Below the pieces are notes generated by a model. That model was not told the DNA's origin. It saw nothing but the letters and a program-made list of their open reading frames with translations, and did no database searches. From contig NC_064046.1 of NCBI RefSeq assembly GCF_932526225.1, positions 12,383,208 through 12,447,207 on the forward strand: a stretch of 64,000 nt of DNA, read 5' to 3'. Numbering within the stretch: position 1 is the first letter of the stretch; every line of letters begins with the position of its first letter. The position numbers and the translations under genes were made by a program. Positions 35,160 to 49,300 of the stretch are shown here, piece after piece. Source of the DNA: Nematostella vectensis. Its lineage: Eukaryota; Cnidaria; Anthozoa; Actiniaria; Edwardsiidae.

Positions 35160-37341
35160 GAGCAGAAGTGGCTGTAGTCAATGTTATAGCAGATTAATGG
35201 CAGAAGAATAGGGGACTTGCGCTAAAAGATGACCCGACTTTTTGGGTGGCAAACTTGCGCGCGCTCAGGGTTTTTACGGCAGCCAGAAAGGGCTTATTTC
35301 CATTGAAAGTTTTTTATATTTTCGTCCTTGTCTGGCGTGAAGGCCACAGCCATTTCTGGGGTTTATTTTGGATTGAATTCGCCAATTGCCATGCAAAAAG
35401 TCACGTGACTTCTTAGTGCAAGTCCCCTGCGACGCGCGCGTGAAACTGATGACAGGCGTCAAAATTGTAAACAAGACGACAAAGTTTGTTTTTATTCTCG
35501 GTGACACGCGCGCATCGCAAGGATTTGTGGGAAAATGTATGGAAGGTGAATGGAGAAGACGTCAGCAACTCTCAGATGGCCGGCAAGTCATTGTAATACC
35601 AGAAAAAATGTAGTCGAAAATAAGTATGAAAAATTATATAACACGCCAACTGAAACAATATGTGGTGTCTGTGTGAACTTTAAGGTTTGTTTGTTTGTTA
35701 TTGTGGGGTTTGTGTATGTGTGTGGTGGGGTGGGGTGGGGGGAAGGGTTTAAGGAAATCAATCGGTGTATATCATAACTGAAAAATGTATATAGTGGCAC
35801 CTCTATATAACGGATCTCCATTTCGCAGACACTCTCTAAATAACGGCCACAATTAAAACTCCTTATTTTAAACCTCTATTTAGCATATATTATATCAAGA
35901 TGGCTTGTTGTAACTTTTAAAAAAGTGCAAATGATACTTACCTTTTTTGGAAAATGGGCAAGTATATTTTGCCCATAAATATTTTTGGAAACACCAAAAT
36001 AGGTGGATATATGTCAAATCTTGCAAATGGTTTAGAGAAACCGTCTATAAATTCGTCTATGCATAAACTCGTTTATCATACAGGAAAATTTAACACAAAT
36101 TTCTACAAAGCAAACCCGGTACTATTTACAAAGTATATACCACCAAATATATGTATTTCTCATTTTTTGCTGTTCACAGGGGTACCCATTATATAGAGGT
36201 CCCACTTAGTATCAAACCATAGTTAGTAGACTATGTTCAAACCTTTTAACTTAGTACATTAGTTCATATCGAATATTTCCTTATATAAATTTGTGTACTA
36301 TTTTAAATAAGGTTGCACTCGCGAATCCATGTATCGTAGCCCGCATTGGTTCATGGGTAACGTCAAAATGGCTGAATTTTTATCTCTGAACATAGGCGAA
36401 CATAGGCCCTGCACGTTTAACGAGTTTCAAAGATTGGAAATCACGTTTCACGATAAATTGATGACAACGATCAATCTTTACTCAGAAATCACGATTTACC
36501 ATTTTTAAAGAGCATAGATAACGATTCACGCTGATCAAATTTTGCCATTCACGAATCGCGGCGAAGGTACGGATCACGGTTTTCAATTTGATCTTTTCAC
36601 GATTCACGATAAACAAAAAAGGCCGTTCACGGATTACGAAAATAAAGTCTGATTAAAACAGCACGATTTAGTTGTATGCAACCTCTCTACATGTCTTAGC
36701 CCTGAATTGCACACGACGACTTTCGTAGCCAAGCATCGTAGCGGAGTCGTAGGCTGATTTACACTCTACGACTCGAGTTGTAGAGGTGTCGCGGGGAAGT
36801 CGCATACGACTAACTAGTGCTGTCTAATTCAGCCTTAACAGGCCCGTAACAAGACGATCTATCATTTGGTTATTATATTTATTTTATTACCCGTGGAGCA
36901 CTGCAGGCTGGGATTCATGAATAAGCCGAGCACAACCTCATTTATAATAGATGTGCAAAATATTTGGGGTTTAAAAAAGAATATTCCGTTACGTTAAAAT
37001 GAGTAATAAATATAATTCAATAGATGCTTTATTTCCTTTTTGCATTGCTGACAATCATTTTCATTTGCCTTTTTTTTACAATCTATAAATTCTATCGCAA
37101 TTTCTATCTATGCATAGACTTCTTTCAAAATATTCAAACAAAATAAAAGTATTCTAGCAATAGACACTTCTTCTAAAACCGCTTCCGTTTACTATGGCCT
37201 GTTGTTTAACATAGCTACATTCTAACGCGCACTCTTATTGGCTTATTTTCTATGTAATTAAGGTCCATGATTGATGTGTCTTAATTACCCCTATTTTAAA
37301 ATTCCCGCCAAAATTTGACCAACGCACCCTTAATGCACGCG
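35160..37341. other. convergent intergenic region, no gene seen
   Basis: It lies between the 3' ends of the Ala-rich gene (+) and the dehydratase gene (-). It holds a repeat at about 35240-35530 related to 41115-41300 (shared TCTGGCGTGA context), a TIR element at 35793-36206, and a patch at 36440-36650 rich in CACGATTCACGATAAAC-like words. No exon is supported. Confidence 0.45.
35793..36206. mobile_element. ~414 bp TIR element (Tc1/mariner- or pogo-like ends)
   Basis: The left end is AGTGGCACCTCTATATAACG; the right end inverted is AGTGGGACCTCTATATAATG. Such ACCTCTATA termini are typical of pogo/Tigger-type elements. The interior has no transposase. Confidence 0.6.
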
Positions 37342-40300
37342 TCAATGGGTGACCGCGCCTTGGTGAGCACTGGAAACGAATTTCGAGTACTTCTTGAGTA
37401 GACCTGGTAGTTTCTTCACAGGGGGTACCCAACGTGCTCTGCGTGCAGCCAGGACATCTTCATTCACTTCCTGAAGAAAAGAGAATAAAATATAATGTCT
37501 AAAACATATGGACTCAATCAAGAAATAAATCTCTCAGCATCTGCCATGGATCGAATAAGTCATTGGTTCTATCAAAAACGACGTAGCTTTTCACTAGAGG
37601 ATGCGTGCTACTGGTGACTGGGTACACTACGAATGGCGCGTTTTTTAGGAAACCGCTTACCAAATCTAAGGCGCATGTTGTCGGATCGATGACCACTGTG
37701 TCTCCATTCTCAACAAGTGCGATAGGCCCAGCCCTCTGAGCCTCGGGGGACACGTGACCGATCATGATCCCATGGGAAGCACCGCTGAACCGGCCATCCG
37801 TAACTAGGGCAACTTTAGTACCCAGGCCCGCCCCAACTAGAACGGCGCCTGGCGAAAGCATCTCAGGCATTCCGGGACTAGAGAAAATAACACTCTGTCA
37901 AACATCACAGAAATAAAGATAACTCCGACAAAACCAGACGGGTGTGATCGTCGGCAAAATCGATTTTTTAACCCTAATGGATTGCACTCTGGGTGTGATC
38001 AACAGAAATTCTTACCCCTAAGAGATAGCAAATTGGATGTGGTAGAAGGAATTTTTAATCCAAAGAGACAGCAGAATCGGAAAAAAATCGTTTAACACCC
38101 CCTAAGGAAAAGCAGGTGGGCGAATTTTAAACCCTAAAGCTGGTTCACACTTGGACGTAAGCGCAAGCGGAACGCACGTAGTTTTCCTATTCTCAAAAGA
38201 ACATAAGCGCAAGAGAACGCAACTGCTTGATTTTCTTGCGCTTACTTTTGACCGATTTACACTAGTGCCGCGCTTCCTAGTGAGAACCAACCTGAAGATA
38301 TTATAGAGTAGGAAATATCTTTCAACACCCCCTAAGGGATGGCAGTTTTTCAATATTTTATCCCCTAAAAGATAGGACGATCATCTCCGTCTATTTCCCC
38401 CTACCCCCCACCAGTCGTATTATCGAGGATAATACGACTTTGAATATTAGCCTAAGGTTAGAAACTCTATGATTCTTCAGCAGATAACCAAGAAAGCAAT
38501 AAATATTCGTGTGGGATTCTTAGGCTTGTGAAAACCGTGGCCCAAGGAAAACTCGGACGTAGCCCCTTTAATATTTTTGACGCTACATGCTGAGGGTGTG
38601 AACATTGAGTTCATTCTATAGGACGTACCTTCCACTTGGCCCTTCGTATCTGATAACGAGAACATCTCCCGCCTTTACCTGGCGACAAGAGAGAAATGAC
38701 GATAAGCGAAAAGACAAGGAATTGAGGAGTATGAGACAGTGCTGAATAACGTCTGCGCATGCGCGTGCTCTGGTGAAAACAAACACAATCGTAGTGTTGA
38801 ATCGATCGAGTAAAGGTACGAAAGGCTGAATTCAGACGCTGTTTTGACAAACTGTACAGCATTAAAACCATCATGTACAAAAGATGACAGATTTGTTTGA
38901 TAATGAGGGAATCATAAAGAAATTTATAGCGTTAGCTTTGCGCTAATTTTTTTAGCATTCGCCAAAATGTAACGGTTCGCCGGTAAAAAGCCGCCATTTT
39001 AAAACAAAAAGGCTGGTTTAACCGCGCGGTAATGGAACTAGTCTTGCGTTTTTCAGCACTGGCGGAGTATGAGGTTTGAGAAGTGTATCACTTTAGGTAG
39101 TCGAGGTGGCGCAGTCGGCACAGGTTTCCCGGTCGCTCTGTAGTGCCTGTGCCTCTCACCACAGGTTTCCCGGTCGCTCTGTAGTGCCTGTGCCTCTCAC
39201 CACAGGTTTCCTGGTCGCTCTGTAGTGACTGTGCCTCTCACCACAGGTTTCCCGTCACTCTGTAGTGCCTGTGCCTCGCACCACAGGTTTCCCGGTCGCT
39301 CTGTAGTGCCTGTGGCTCTCACCACAGGTTTCGCGGTCGCTCTGTGGTGCCTGTGCCTCTCACCAAAGGTTTCCCGGTCGCTCTGTAGTGCCTGTGCCTC
39401 TCACCACAGGTTTCCCGGTCGCTCTGTAGTGCCTGTGCCTCTCACCACAGGTTTCCCGGTCGCTCTGTAGTGCCTGTGCCTCTCACCACAGGTTTCCCGG
39501 TCGCTCTGTAGTGCCTGTGCCTCTCACCACAGGTTTCCCGGTCGCTCTGTAGTGCCTGTGCCTCTCACCACTGGGTTCCGGGTTCGATTTCTGCCGGCTC
39601 CGACGAGAGATGAGTTACTTGGTTTCGCCTTTGCTTAGAGGTTTTTTTTTCCAGGTTCTCCGGCTTTCACTCCTCCACAAAACCAACCAAAAAACCATAA
39701 AAAAAACATACCCCCCCCCCCCCCCCTATTGAGGAAATTGGAAATTGGTGAGACTTTGACCCTGTACAAAACCGAGAAAAGCCCCAACCCCCTCGGGACA
39801 AAACAGCAGTTAAATGCCCCTACCCCTTGGATGCAAACTATAGGCAACTACCCGACAACAAGTCATCTGAAATAAGCTTTTTTTTATCTTTCAAAGCCAG
39901 TACACTTCAGCAAGTACATTTGTACCAATTATTATGAAGATAAGAGTTACAAAAAAAGATGGAAAAATAAATCATCTTCATCTGGCATTATTTTTTTTAA
40001 TATTCGTTTTTGCACATGTCGCCGTGCAGCATGCCACATGCTGATACATGGAATTGCTTGCTACAGAAGAAAAAGAGTCTCAAGCCAGAAACTAACATGA
40101 TATTTGTGACACTATTTACTTGTCCAAAACCCCCACGGTGGGGATAAGTCTTAGAGTCAAAAACTGTCAATTCCCCCACCCCCTCGGGACAGATTCTCGT
40201 TCAAAAGGCTCTCGTTCTCAATGACACTGTAGAGGATTATGTAGAAAGTCTTGAAAACAAGAAAACAGTGCTGAATAACGTATGCGCATGCGCGTGCTCT

Positions 40301-43300
40301 GGCGAAAACAAGCACAATCGTAGTGTTGAATCGTTCGAGTAAAGGTACGAAAGGCTGACTTCAGTCGCTGTTTTGACTAACTGTACAGCATTAAAACCAT
40401 ACTGTACAAAAGATGACAGATTTGTGTGATAATGACTAAGGATGGTTTAACCGCGCGGTACTGGAACTAGTCTTGCTGAGTGACATTAGCGAGACAGATT
40501 AATTTCAATGTAAGTTTCTGTCTGTCTGAACAGTCGAACAGCACAAACCTCGGAGCCTCTGCAGCCAAGTCTAATAAAATGTTATGTTATAAGCTTATGA
40601 TAAATTTCTTAGTATGTATATAATAATAAAAATACAGCATGGAAAGTGCTTTGTACGGTTTTTATTCACTCGTTTTGCATCAAAAAACTCACTTGTTCGC
40701 TGCGCTCACTCGTTCGTTTTTTGATACTGCACAACTCGTGAATAAAAACCGTACGCGCGCATACGCGCGCACTTTCCATGTAGTATCCCCTATCCCATCT
40801 GCAGCATGGTTCTTGTAAGGGTAGGGAAAAGAGTTGTGATACAATGAGGTCTAAGGTAAAAACAGTACCTCGTTGTTCATTACTGCCCGATATGCAGATT
40901 CCTCTCCGTCAAACACCACAGCCTACGAAACAATTTGTTTATTAAAATCATTTATTATGAACTGAAACAAAATTGTTGTTGACTGCAAAATTTATTTTCG
41001 GGCGTTTGGAAGCATTATTAGCGTGAAACCGCCCTAAGCGATAGCAGAATCAAAACAATCTTTGAACAACCCCTAAAGGAAAGCAGTTGTTTCAATTTTA
41101 TACCCAAAAAGATTCAAGGTGGCAAAATCGCGCGCGGTCAGGCTTTTAGCGGAAATCCATTTTGTAAGAAACAAAGTTTCTTTATCAGTTAGGGATTATT
41201 TTCATTTAAAGATTTTATTTTTTCGTCGTTCTCTGGCGTGACGGGCGTACTCATTACTGTGTTTATTTTGGCTTTAATTTGCTACTAAAAAATTCACGTA
41301 TTCGGCTAGAGCAGGCCGCCTATTGTTGTGATGTATTGTTGCAGGTCTTACCGGGCCGCGGAAGGCCTTTGTAATATCTTTGCCACTAAGTTTAAGCACG
41401 GCGCTTTCTGGAGCTAAGCTGCCCTAGAAAATAACAAGGTCTATCAGATTAAAGTAAAAATAGAATTAATCTTAGCTAAGTCTCCCATTGGTTACCTTAA
41501 GTATGAGAATATGTCGCCCTGCAGGCGAGAAAGGTTTGGACATCGGGAATATGACATCCTAGAAACAAGAGAAGTGAGATGTTACGGCACGCGGATACAC
41601 CCAGTGTTTTCGAAATAGGTGTATCAAAGCAAACAAACAAACAAACAGGCAAACAAGAAAAACGAACATTACAAACAAGTTAGCAAACAATCAACAAGCA
41701 AGGAGACACAGACAAAAAACAATAACAAACAAGAAAGCGAACAAAGAAACTAAACACCCAAAACAAACAAATAAATAAAACAAATGAGATAGTGGCAAAA
41801 ATACGAGCAAGCAACTGGGGCGGATCTAGCTTTTTGCTAAAGGGGGGGGGGGGGGGGGGTTGGCTCAGTGACACAATGGGGGAAGGGGGTAATTTTTTTT
41901 TGTTACATATGGTTTTACGGCAGGAGGGGTAAGCCCCCTAAACCCTCCCCCTAGATCCGCTACTGAGCAATCAAGAAAAGGCAAGTAGGCAGGCGAGAAA
42001 CTAAGGAAACTAGCAAACAAGGAGTCAAGCTTACAAGAAGTCAAGCATACAAAACAAAACAAATAAGCGTAGCTGGCCTCCCTTAAGAGAACAAATTACC
42101 TGAGTTGGTATGGAGTCAAGGCTTGGTGTGTCTTCTAGATTTTGCGCCAGTGTACGCCCATTGATGGTCATTTCATCACCATGTAAATAGCCGGCCACTA
42201 AGAGTTCCCTCAGTAACACCTTAACGAAATTCAAAAGATGGGCTCTTTCAGTAACCCTTAGTAGCACTTAGTAACACCTTAACGAAATTCAAAGGATGGG
42301 CTCTTTCAGTAACCCTTTAACACAATTATAAGGGTGTCCCCGCCACTTAGTAATACCTTAAGAAAAACATAAGGATGGCCTTTCTCAGTAACAAGTTAGT
42401 GGGCCCTTATATGCGCTCTTAAGAATTTCTTTTTCTCGCTGGTTGGCTAGAAGTGAATGCAAATCAGATAGTATGTTTCTAGCATCCTTTTTGGTTTTAA
42501 TTGGTTTACTTGACAAAACTACCAAAGTGGCCACGCTAGCGAGCGTTGCATTGCAATGGGTATTACTGTAATGGAGCCTTTCTTCCAAAGAAACTAAAGA
42601 CACTCATACGGAAAAATAATCAGAGACTTCTTGAAAGACATACCGGTAAGCCACCAATTTTGTCAATATCTGCCATCTGGTACTATAGACGATAACATAA
42701 AAAAACAATCAAGTTTAAGTGAAGGTTGGAGACGTTTGCTTTTGAACACATGTTAGTTGAATCGAGTCAATAGCTGTAATTGTTGTATTAATAGAACTTG
42801 GCATAGCAATGAACAATAAGAACCTGTAGTCATTGCATACCTTTCCATGTGGTTTAACGTTGGCCAGAATCGGCACTCGCCCGCCCACTGTGTTAAATAC
42901 ACTGATGTCCAGTTCAACTTCAGCCCTGGAGGAAAAAAATGAGGTTTGCCTTCATTGGATTTTGCAGAGGAAGCATGAGTCTGAACTTGAGCATGAAAAT
43001 AGGCGACGAATGCTTTAAATAATCGAGGGGCACTTTCTCTAGAAAAAAAAAAGAAATTATGGGCAGGGTGCATTGTCATCTATGTTGAAATGTGGGAAGA
43101 ATATTCCTGTCTTGAATGGCTCAGAGGGCCACTGATCACTCAGAATTACTTACTCATGTGCAAGAGCGAGAATATGTAGCACGCCATTAGTGGACCCGCC
43201 CAACGCATACATAACAGTGACAGCATTCTCGAAGGCCTGGCAAGAAAATAATCATTTTAATAGCATACTTTTCTGTCTCCGCATCAGTGGAAAAACTGTC

Positions 43301-46300
43301 TGGGATCTTTGCCTAGCTCCAACCAGTAAGCATTATATGTTACAAGCTGAACAAATGAGGTAAAGCTGCTATCTATTCTTGGACGCCCACCACCTTATTC
43401 ACAAGAGGCTTATTTTGTTAGCATGTTAGCATATGGGGCTTCCCACCTTTACTGAAACCTTTAATTCCCAGTCGATAACATGGTAAGTACGTTTCTGTGT
43501 TGGCCAAGATTTGACTTGCTGAACATGTGTGGGCTTATTAAAACTTGTGTTCCTCAGTTTCAACATGTGTATTGAGGATTTTGAGCCCTTATATCATGGC
43601 TGATAATAATTGAGCTATATAAACACTATAATTTTTTATATTCATTTTCATTAAGCATTAAGCTTATTAAGCTACTGAATTCTAAAAAACGTGTTTTTTG
43701 TTTAACAAAGCTTTCCATAAAAACATGTACTTCTTATTAGTTACCTTTTTAGTTAAAATATCTCTGGTTGTCATCCCTGCCCTCATCAGAGCGAACAAGG
43801 CTTTGACGGCTTTCTCACATTCTTGTTTCTTTTGTTCTGTCACCTGCAAACACAACCTAAATGAAATAACCAAATTGCATGGGCATCTAATTGCTTATTC
43901 TTTTCCACGAAAAGTATTCCTAGGCCTTTTTATAATGGTATCACTTAAAGGAGCCATCCTGTTCATGCTATGGTGCATGGTTTACACATAAGACAAAAAC
44001 GTGAGTACAGTTCAACTTCTTTCAATGCCTTAATTTTTCCTAACAGAATGTATAGGTCATTTACATATGTGCTACAATAAAATAAAATAAAATAAAATGG
44101 TGGCAGAGTTTTATTTGCCATATTTTGTGTTATTTTTATATTTGATTTGTGCACTTTTCAAATAAACTTCTCTCTGTGCCAAACTCAGAGTGTGTGTCTT
44201 GTCATTCGTCGATGTTGCGCTGAGGGGAATGTATAGGTAATTTACATATGTGCTACAATAAAATGGGTATTCAGTGCCCCTCCCAACCTCTGCACCATCT
44301 GCAGTCGAAAAAAGTATGTCATTTACATGTGATGCATAAGGGTGTGTGGTGTAAGTATTAACAGCCTCACATATGCCGCCATAATCCACACAAGCAATAC
44401 ATGTAAGCAGCTATTGACAAATGCTGCAATGAAATGTAGGGTGTGTACTGAGTAGCATTATCAGCCTAAGTCAATAATGTGTCTAACTATGCTGTCTTGA
44501 AAAAACATACCTTGTTCCCTTCTACTACAGCAAGACCAGACGCGCTACCTGAAAAAAAGTGGGAACTTTATGTTTCTTTTAAATTATGGTTCTGAGCTTA
44601 GCTGTCAGAACAGAATAGATAGGAAATGTGAATGTGAATGTTTGACATCCATAATCCACTGTCACAGGAAGTGGTGTGTCAAATGTTTAGGAGTGGGGAA
44701 GGCCTATAAGTTAAACTACTGGGAGACACCATGTGAAACTAATGTGAAATGTGTGTGAAAGACAATGTGAAACAGTCACTGATTTTTACACCATTCACAT
44801 ATGAAATAATAATGTGATACCAGCAATAACATGGTACAAGATGTGAAATGGCCATGTAAGACTGTCACAGGATTTTACATGTTTCTCACATCATTTACCA
44901 TGTGAAATAATACAGTGATGTGAGGGGAAAACCTTACCAGGTAGAGTCATCCCTAAGGCTTCAGTCACTGAAGACATGGTGTTTGCAGTGAACATACCAC
45001 CTAAAAAAACATAAATTCTAAACCATTTAGTTAACCAAATCAGTGGTAGATCCCCATGGGGGGGGGGTACTCTGATATCAAACGGACGGGTATCATCGTC
45101 AGGATTTTTTCGAAACAACCCTAAAAGATACTAAAGTGGGTGTGGTCTGGTTATATTTTAATCCTAAAAGATACTAAAGTGGGCGTGGTCTGGTATATTT
45201 TAATCCTAAAAGATACTAATGTGGGCGTGGTCTGGTTATATTTTAATCCTAAAAGATACTAATGTGGGTGTGGTCTGGTTATATTTTAAGCCTAAAAGAT
45301 ACTAAAGTGGGCGTGGTCTGGTTATATTTTAATCCTAAAAGATACTAATGTGGGCGTGGTCTGGTTATATTTTAATCCTAAAAGATACTAAAGTGGGCGT
45401 GGTCTGGTTATATTTTAAGCCTAAAAGATACTAAAGTGGGCGTGGTCTGGTATATTTTAATCCTAAAAGATACTAATGTGGGCGTGGTCTGGTTAAATTT
45501 TAATCCTAAAAGATACTAATGTGGGTGTGGTCTGGTTATATTTTAAGCCTAAAAGATACTAAAGTGGGCGTGGTCTGGTTATATTTTAATCCTAAAAGAT
45601 ACTAATGTGGGCGTGGTCTGGTTATATTTTAATCCTAAAAGATACTAAAGTGGGCGTGGTCTGGTATATTTTAATCCTAAAAGATACTAATGTGGGCGTG
45701 GTCTGGTTATATTTTAAGCCTAAAAGATACTAAAGTGGGCGTGGTTAGGCATAAATTTACTCCCTAAAAGATATCTTAAACAAACATAAATAATTTGTAA
45801 GAAAAACGTTCATTTAAAAATGCCTCTAATGACTCTAATGGAAGATTGACGTTTTAACGCTCTTTCATGAGCTACAAGTTAGATGAGCGATGGCTATAAC
45901 AGCACCCTAAAAGTGAGAGGTAAAAAAAAAGTTTGCATTCTCATTTTCACCGCTAAAAGATACCCAAGGCTCCAAATTTACAACCAAAAAGATACGACGA
46001 TGATCCCTGTCCTATGGTTATAGGGAGTACCCCCCCCTGGATGTAGATCCAAGGGGTCATTTGTTTTAACTCCCCCACCCCCACTCCCTGCATGGAGTTT
46101 CTTGGTTGGATATGAAAAATGTTTGCCTACACTCTACAATGACAGAGATGAGTCCTGTGACATACCACATGCTCCTGCAGTTGGTATGGAATGGCACTCA
46201 ATGTCCTTCAGGTCTTCAATGTCCATCAGACCTTTGCTGTAGGATCCTTGAGCCTTAAACAGAAATAAAGAAAAACAAATTCTAATCAGTCACAGTTAAA

Positions 46301-49300
46301 AGACATCCTTGGATAGAAAAAATGAAAAAATACTCCTGTCATCGATTCTCACAATTATGGACATTAAACTTGGGTCTCAAGTGCACACAATCTCAGTGTC
46401 ACAATGATCAAAATTGTGATACTGTTCTTATTGAAGATAGATTGTATTTGACAATCAAAATCCCTGATTTTTAAGAAAAATATAGTTTTTGAATTGAAAA
46501 AAAAAACTTACTTCAAAAGGGCTTCCTGCACTCAAATTCGGAAAGCGTTTGCCGCATCCAGGTGGCATTGTTCCACCATAGACAACAACACCTGTCTGCA
46601 AATAAAAGAATAGTAGATCTCGGAGGAGGTGGACTCCAATAAAAACAGATGGGGGTGATCGTCAGCATAATTTATTTTAAATCTAAGGGAGGGCACTTTG
46701 GGTGTGGTCAACAGAAATTTTTACCCCTAAGAGATAGCAAATTGGGTATAGTCGACTTTTAAACCCTTAGAGATGGCAGAATCGAAAAAAAAACTTTAAA
46801 CACCCTATAAGGAATAGCAATTGGTCAAATTTTATACCCTCTAACAGATGGCAAAATCGGAAAAATCCTTCAACCCCCTAAGAGATGTGACGCTCACCCC
46901 CATCTACTTTTTGGAGAGCCCCCCTCCCCCCTGGGTGGTTGATACTCTAATTGATTCCCAATACATCTTTTACAAAAATTACTTTACAGTGTAATAGTCA
47001 CCCCCACACAGTGCCCTGTTGCAAAACTATAGAAAACTATACCTACACTACATCTTTTACAAAAATTACTTTACAGTGTAATAGTCACCCCCACACAGTG
47101 CCCTGTTGCAAAACTATAGAAAACTATACCTACACTACATCTTTTACAAAAATTACTTTACAGTGTAATAGTCACCCCCAACAGTGCCCTGTTGCAAACC
47201 TATAGAAAACTATACACACACTACATCTTTTAAAAATTACTTTACAGTGTAATAGTCACCCCCAACAGTGCCCTGTTGCAAAACTATAGAAAACTATACC
47301 TACACTACATCTTTTACAAAAATTACTTTACAGTGTAATAGTCAACACCCACACAGTGCCCTGTTGCAAAACTATAGAAAACTATACCTACACTACATCT
47401 TTTACAAAAATTACTTTACAGTGTAATAGTCACCCCCAACAGTGCCCTGTTGCAAACCTATAGAAAACTATACACACACTACATCTTTTAAAAATTACTT
47501 TACAGTGTAATAGTCACCCCCAACAGTGCCCTGTTGCAAAACTATAGAAAACTATACCTACACTACATCTTTTACAAAAATTACTTTACAGTGTAATAGT
47601 CACCCCCAACAGTGCCCTGTTGCAAAACTATAGAAAACTATACCTACACTACATCTTCTACAAAAATTACTTTACAGTATAATAGTCACCCCCAACAGTG
47701 CCCTGTTGCAAAACTATAGAAAACTATACACACACTACATCTTTTACAAAAATTACTTTACAGTGTAATAGTCACCCCAACAGTGCCCTGTTGCAAAACT
47801 ATAGAAAACTATACCTACACTACATCTTTTACAAAAACTACTTTACAGTGTAATAGTCACCCCCAACAGTGCCCTGTTGCAAAACTATAGAAAACTATAC
47901 ACACACTACATCTTTTACAAAAATTACTTTACAGTGTAATAGTCACCCCCAACAGTGCCCTGTTGCAAAACTATAGAAAACTATACACACACTACATCTT
48001 TTACAAAAATTACTTTACAGTGTAATAGTCACCCCCAACAGTGCCCTGTTGAAAAACTATAGAAAACTATACCTAGCTGTATATCCTATAACCTATAACC
48101 AAATAAATCACAAGCATCTCTTTGTGTTGTCAAAACTAGATTCTCAATACAATTTAACTAATAACAAGAGAAAACACTTTGTTATGATCAACACAGCACC
48201 TATATTTCGGCTGCGTACAACGTTGATCATAACAAAGTGTTTTCTCTTGTTATTAGCTATACCTATAACCCATATACCATAGGAGACAAGAGGTAGTCTC
48301 AAGCATAATGGAGAAACCGATATTGGATGTTTATTGCTTGTCCTCAGTAGACAACAAATAAGCCTTGAAAGACTTTGCTATAATTTCAAAAAATGAAACC
48401 CCCTTTTAAAAATCCCGTATTCACCACAGTCAATTTACAGTATGGCTTCAAAAATTGTTATTGCAGCTACACTCAGGGATCAGTTACAACTTAACACACT
48501 TTTAACATCATCTTCCTCCCAAGATCCTGTTTGTGCATTTTCCCACTTTTTTTTAGAAAACTTACCGCATTTAATCGGGCAAGTGGCATAAGGACGCCTG
48601 GTATTGTCTTATCACAGCCGGCTAAGCTGATGATTGCATCCTGAGGACATGGAGAAAAAATAAAAAGGAAAACTCTGACCTCCCCCAGTCCTCTGTCCCA
48701 TATAGCAAAGATTATGGTCTTGTGATATGGCAAGTCATATGCAGGGCTTCTGGAATTACGCGGCAAAAAACTCAAAATTACGCGGGATTCTTTGCTAAAT
48801 TACCCGCTAAATTACGCTGAAAATCAATCATTACTCGCTAAATTAAGCGGGATTTTGCAATACATTTTTTTTTAAATCAAAATTTTGCGGGATTCTTTAA
48901 TGAGTTATGCACAAAATTGCACAAAATATCAACTGTTACGCCCAAACTACATTTTATTCCGAAGGAAAGCACGAAATAAGTTGAAAGAGGTTTATTTTTT
49001 GCGCGAAAATAACTTAGGCGAGTTTTCATTGGCTCCTAGCCACCAGCCAATTAAAAAAGGTATTTTATTATTAGTCCTAGGCCTTCACGGTTTAGCAAAG
49101 AACGCCTAGTCATTTTATTTGTTTTCGAAATTCAGTTCGAAGTATCGCACTCTTACGAAGAATATCTGTCTTTTTTACGAAAAATAGAGAAAAGAACCCT
49201 AAAAGAACACATCAGCTGTGCACTTAAATGTTTTGTCTTTTAAAATTTAGCTAAACTATGCGGGATTACGCTGAAATTTGTGGATTACGCGGATTACGCG

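Noticed and set aside
39225..39470. 81-codon frame of [12 protein letters not shown] repeats
   Set aside because: Translation of the 41 bp minisatellite inside the SINE-like element.
46951..47205. 84-codon repetitive open frame
   Set aside because: Part of the 86 bp intron satellite.
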